This document shows positions 60,678-64,000 of a DNA stretch of 64,000 nt, in pieces. The notes beneath the pieces were generated by a model, which was not told the DNA's origin, did no database searches, and saw nothing but the letters and a program-made list of their open reading frames with translations. The position numbers were made by a program, and so were the translations under genes. The DNA is taken from positions 299,646 through 363,645 of the forward strand of contig NZ_LMOO01000005.1 in the NCBI RefSeq assembly GCF_001424195.1, given 5' to 3'. Source of the stretch: Cellulomonas sp. Leaf334. Lineage in GTDB: Bacteria; Actinomycetota; Actinomycetes; Actinomycetales; Cellulomonadaceae. Every line of letters starts with the position of its first letter. The first letter of the stretch is position 1.

Positions 60678-63600
60678 TCAGCGCTGCACGGTCAGCGTGT
60701 GCGCGGCGACCGTCGGCAGGTAGCCGCCGCTCCCCGTGTAGTACGCGATGACGACGCCCGACCGCTGCGCCGCCGGCAGGGTCACCGTGGCGGTGCCGTT
60801 GGCGAGCGGCACGGTGGCCACCCGCTGCAGGCCCACGGTGAACGTCACCGATCCCGTCGGCGCCGGAGCGCCCGAGAGAGCGACGGTGACCTTCGCCTTC
60901 GCCCCCTTGGCCACGGTCCACGAGTCCGCGGAGAGCGTCGCCCTGGTCGTCGCGGGGGTCACCCGGTACGACCGCTGCGTCTGCGAGCCGGTGACGTCCG
61001 CGCTGCCCGCGTACACGGCGGTCAGCTGGTGCGTCCCCGCGGCGAGGTCCGCCGGGAGGGCGATGGTCGCGGTGCCCTTGAGCCCGTTCACGACGAGCTC
61101 GCCGGTGCCGAGCACCTTGCCCTTCTCCTTGATCTCGACGGTGCCCGTCGGCGCCGCCGATGCCCCGGTCACGACGACCGTGGCGGTGGTGACCGTGCCG
61201 AACGGTGCCGAGTTCTTCGACAGCGTGAGCGCCGTCGTCGAGCCCGACTTCTTGATGTCGACCGGGACGACCGCCGACGTGGACGGTGCGTAGAGGCCGC
61301 TGTCCGGCGTGAAGGTCGCGCTCAGCGAGTGCGCACCGGCCCCCAGCTTGACCTTGGCGGTCGCCTTGCCGGCCGTGACGGCCGCCGAGGCGATCTCGGT
61401 CTGCCCGTCGAGGAACGTGACCGTGCCCGTGGCCTCGGCCGGGGCGACGGTCGCCGTGAGCGTGAGCTCCTGGCCGGCCTTCTTGCCGCCCGTGACCGCG
61501 AGCGTCGTGGTCGTCGGCGTCGCCGCCGGGACCGTGACGTCCACCACCTGCACGCGGGAAGCGGTGTCGGCGTTCTGGTGCTGGAACACCAGGAGCTGAC
61601 CGTCGGCCGCACCGGTGCCCTTGTGGACCGGGATGACCGCACCGTCCTCCCCGAGCGTGGAGAACGAGCCCGGGATGTCGTTGTCGAACCAGAACGCCGG
61701 GTCGTACGGGTTCACCGTGAACGAGTCGGCCGTGTCCAGGACGCCCGAGTCCGCCTGCGCGTAGTCGGAGTACGTCGACACGGAGATCGTCGGGGTGGAC
61801 CCGACGGGGATGCCGGCCCAGTCGAGCCCGATCGGCGCGACCAGCACGTTGCTGTCGAAGACGCCCGTGTCGAGGTTGCCGGAGAACCCGTTGATGAGCT
61901 GGACGTCGAGGTTCTCGCCGGTGTTGTAGTCGAACGTCGCAGCGATCGTGACGTCGGCGTCGGCGTTGTACTTCTGGACGACGGTCTCCAGGTCGAAGGC
62001 GCCGTCACCGTCGATGTCGATGTCGATGACGGGGATGACGTAGCGGCCGAGCGTGGCCCACTCCCCGTCGGTCGCGATGCCGATGCCCAGGAGGCCCGTG
62101 GTCGGGTCGCCGCCGGCCGCGGCGACCGCGGGTGCCGTCGAGGCCCAGCCGACGTACCGGATGTCGCCGGCGGCGGTGGCCGACGGCGAGGTGACGAGCC
62201 CCGGGGTGCTCTCGAGCTTGGGGCTCGTGGCGCCGAGGTTCAGCGGGGTGGTGAGCGAGAACCAGCCGCCCGACGCCACGCCGCGACCGGAGATCGCGAG
62301 GTCCGCCGTCGGCGCAGCGGCGTCGGCGAAGACGACCGGGGAGGCCGTCAGGTCGGAGACCAGCCGCGGTGCCGCCTGCAGCGGGACGCGCAGCTGCGAG
62401 GACCCGGAGGTCAGGACCAGGCGGCCCGAGACCTGGGCGACGTAGTCGCGCGGCACGCCGGCCTGGACAGCGGCGGACGTCGGGTCGAGCTCGCGCTCGA
62501 GCGTCAGCGGGTCCGCCGTGAGCGTGAGGGTCACGACCGCGGACTTCCCGGGTGCCAGGGTGATCGATGCCGGGGAGGCCGTGATGGTGGCGCCACCCGC
62601 GGTCGACGAGCTCGACACCGAGGTGGTGTACCGCTGGCTCGTCGTGCCGAAGTTCTTCACCGTGACGGTCTTCTTGGCGACGACCGTCGTGTCACCCACC
62701 GGCACGACACCCCAGGTGACCGAGGTCTGCTCGGGGTCCTGCGTGTTGTAGGCGATGACGTTGGTGTTCACGGCGTCGAACGCGTCGACGCGACCCGAGC
62801 CGACCCGCTCCGGCCCGTAGGCCGTGCCGGTCCCGCCGGGACCCGTCCAGATGTCGTGCGTCGCGGTGTTCACGACGGCGGCCTTGACCTGCTCGGCCTC
62901 CCAGCTGGGGTGGGCAGCGCGGACCAGGGCGGCGATGCCCGCGACGTGCGGGCTCGACATCGAGGTGCCGGACAGGGAGTTCGGCTCGTTGCCGGCACCC
63001 GAGGCGGCGGACAGGATCTGCGTGCCGGGAGCGGCGACGTCAGGCTTGCCGTGGCCGAGGGAGCCGTGCACGCCGCGCGACGAGCCACCGTTGAGCATGT
63101 CGCCCGCGATGTCCTCGACGACCGTGCCGGCCAGGCCGGGGCCGATGTGCACGGTCAGGGTGCCCGCCTCGATCTCCGGGAGCAGACGGTCTGTCGTGGC
63201 CGCGGTCATCTGGAAGCCGGGGATGGCGGCGTTGCCGGAGATGCCGGCCGGGAACGGGGTCAGCTCCGTGGGCAGCAGCACGCCGACCGCACCGGCGGCC
63301 GTCGCGTTGTTGAACCGGACGACCGAGCCGCAGCGGCGGGCCGTGTCGTCGTCGTTCCACCAGAGGTAGGCGACCTTGCCGGCGACGGCAGCCGCCTGCG
63401 CGGCGGTGAACGTCGTGCAGCCGTCGAAGTTGGAGCCGGGGTTGCCGACCGGTGCGGTCACGTCCGCGCCGCCGTAGGCGACCGAGTTCTGGCCGGAGTG
63501 GATGCCGACGAGCGCCGGGTTCGCGGCGGCGGTGACCTCGACGCCGTCGTACGTCTGCGGGGCGCCGACGGAGTTCGCGACGGTCAGGGCGCTCGCGGAG

Positions 63601-64000
63601 TTGCCCGGGCTGCCCCCGATGTCGGTGATGTCACCGGCGTTGCCGGACGAGATCACCATGACGGTGCCGAGCGCGGTCAGCGCGTCGATCAGCAGGTTGT
63701 CCGGGTCGTCGGCGGGGGAGCCGTCGCTGCCCAGGGACATGTTGACGACGTCGAGGCGGTCGCTGAAGTCGCCGTCAGCGTTCGGGTCCGCGGCGCGGTC
63801 GAGCGCGAGCGACGTCAGGTTGGTCGAGCCGCCGATGTCACCGAACACCTTGAGGACGAAGATCCCCGCGCCGGGTGCGGTGCCGGGGCCGACCATCCAG
63901 TCGGAGACGTCGGTCAGGCTGCTGTAGTCGCCGTCGAACGTGGTGCCGTCGGGCAGCACGCCGTAGCCGGCAGCGGTGCCGGACACGTGCGTGCCGTGGC
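60678..64000 (-). CDS. Secreted S8 subtilisin-family protease with PA and Ig-like domains (N-terminus beyond window)
   Basis: At least 1107 residues; the gene runs off the window, so the signal peptide and catalytic Asp are missing. HGTHVSGTAAG carries the catalytic His (codon 63996-63998), and SGTSMSSPHVAGIAAL the Ser (codon 62961-62963). The Ser is preceded by a PA domain insert (about 150-290 of the visible part; FDGCTTFTAAQAAAVAGKVAYLWW). A fibronectin-like region follows the catalytic domain, then three C-terminal Ig-like repeats (TGTVTFLDGQTEIASA, TGTVEIKEKGKVLG, TGSVTFTVGLQRVA). Lactocepin/C5a-peptidase layout. No LPxTG motif. It likely degrades external proteins. Confidence 0.92.
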   Translation of the reverse strand, partial: HGTHVSGTAAGYGVLPDGTTFDGDYSSLTDVSDWMVGPGTAPGAGIFVLKVFGDIGGSTNLTSLALDRAADPNADGDFSDRLDVVNMSLGSDGSPADDPDNLLIDALTALGTVMVISSGNAGDITDIGGSPGNSASALTVANSVGAPQTYDGVEVTAAANPALVGIHSGQNSVAYGGADVTAPVGNPGSNFDGCTTFTAAQAAAVAGKVAYLWWNDDDTARRCGSVVRFNNATAAGAVGVLLPTELTPFPAGISGNAAIPGFQMTAATTDRLLPEIEAGTLTVHIGPGLAGTVVEDIAGDMLNGGSSRGVHGSLGHGKPDVAAPGTQILSAASGAGNEPNSLSGTSMSSPHVAGIAALVRAAHPSWEAEQVKAAVVNTATHDIWTGPGGTGTAYGPERVGSGRVDAFDAVNTNVIAYNTQDPEQTSVTWGVVPVGDTTVVAKKTVTVKNFGTTSQRYTTSVSSSSTAGGATITASPASITLAPGKSAVVTLTLTADPLTLERELDPTSAAVQAGVPRDYVAQVSGRLVLTSGSSQLRVPLQAAPRLVSDLTASPVVFADAAAPTADLAISGRGVASGGWFSLTTPLNLGATSPKLESTPGLVTSPSATAAGDIRYVGWASTAPAVAAAGGDPTTGLLGIGIATDGEWATLGRYVIPVIDIDIDGDGAFDLETVVQKYNADADVTIAATFDYNTGENLDVQLINGFSGNLDTGVFDSNVLVAPIGLDWAGIPVGSTPTISVSTYSDYAQADSGVLDTADSFTVNPYDPAFWFDNDIPGSFSTLGEDGAVIPVHKGTGAADGQLLVFQHQNADTASRVQVVDVTVPAATPTTTTLAVTGGKKAGQELTLTATVAPAEATGTVTFLDGQTEIASAAVTAGKATAKVKLGAGAHSLSATFTPDSGLYAPSTSAVVPVDIKKSGSTTALTLSKNSAPFGTVTTATVVVTGASAAPTGTVEIKEKGKVLGTGELVVNGLKGTATIALPADLAAGTHQLTAVYAGSADVTGSQTQRSYRVTPATTRATLSADSWTVAKGAKAKVTVALSGAPAPTGSVTFTVGLQRVATVPLANGTATVTLPAAQRSGVVIAYYTGSGGYLPTVAAHTLTVQR

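Noticed and set aside
1..64000. Prophage, insertion sequence, rRNA operon or secondary-metabolite cluster
   Set aside because: No transposase, integrase, phage structural, PKS or NRPS motifs and no rRNA sequence were seen on either strand.

Overview
The window is about 73% G+C and comes from an actinobacterium. The topA - tmk - holB order, the non-TTG start codons, the frequent leaderless promoters and the sugar-uptake loci suggest a cellulolytic member of the Micrococcales, such as Cellulomonas or a relative. That placement is inference from gene content only. Genes are packed closely on both strands. I see no rRNA, insertion sequence, prophage or CRISPR array. There is one tRNA gene, for threonine.

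Layout. 1-3530: the end of a membrane protein, a VOC protein, a PhoP-like two-component pair and a TetR regulator. 3550-12154: a six-gene beta-glucoside locus (GH3 beta-glucosidase, family-5 binding lipoprotein, two permeases, two ATPases) divergent from the TetR gene across two near-identical palindromic operators. 12267-15431: an XRE-cupin regulator divergent from a thioredoxin-reductase-like flavoprotein, a STAS-like protein and a PAP2 phosphatase. 15502-24043: housekeeping genes (topA, tmk, holB), a hemerythrin-like protein, a Gfo/Idh/MocA oxidoreductase, a secreted peptidase-like lipoprotein, a DUF4126 protein and tRNA-Thr with its terminator. 24208-26641: three small membrane proteins. 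26780-30211: a 1143-residue putative carbohydrate-active enzyme whose promoter carries a CRP/GlxR-like and a CebR-like site. 30220-44460: an ADP-ribosylglycohydrolase-like protein, RtcB, an RDD protein, an Lnt-like protein, a MalT-type regulator, an alpha/beta hydrolase, a LiaF-like protein, DUF families and a VanY-like peptidase.

44465-50146 holds a minus-strand run: a small protein, a large LuxR-type ATPase regulator, a stand-alone LigD polymerase domain and a DHA2 exporter. 50350-55655 holds a VOC protein and a signalling-like run: an RsbW-type ATPase, a ParA/MinD-like ATPase with an atypical P-loop, an ECF sigma factor and a membrane protein with a pentapeptide repeat that may be its anti-sigma factor. 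55914-60517 carries a stand-alone 5'-3' exonuclease, DoxX, RNase HI, an HTTM-type pair and a DUF3806 protein. The window ends inside a large secreted subtilisin-family protease on the minus strand.

Unexplained structure includes a ~70-bp palindromic repeat present in two intergenic regions (18761 and 53911), a perfect 19-bp inverted repeat at 55774-55827, three CTGAGG boxes spaced exactly 21 bp apart at 50276-50323, a possible ATC start codon at 43414, and at least eight genes whose start codon lies 6-7 nt after a -10 box.
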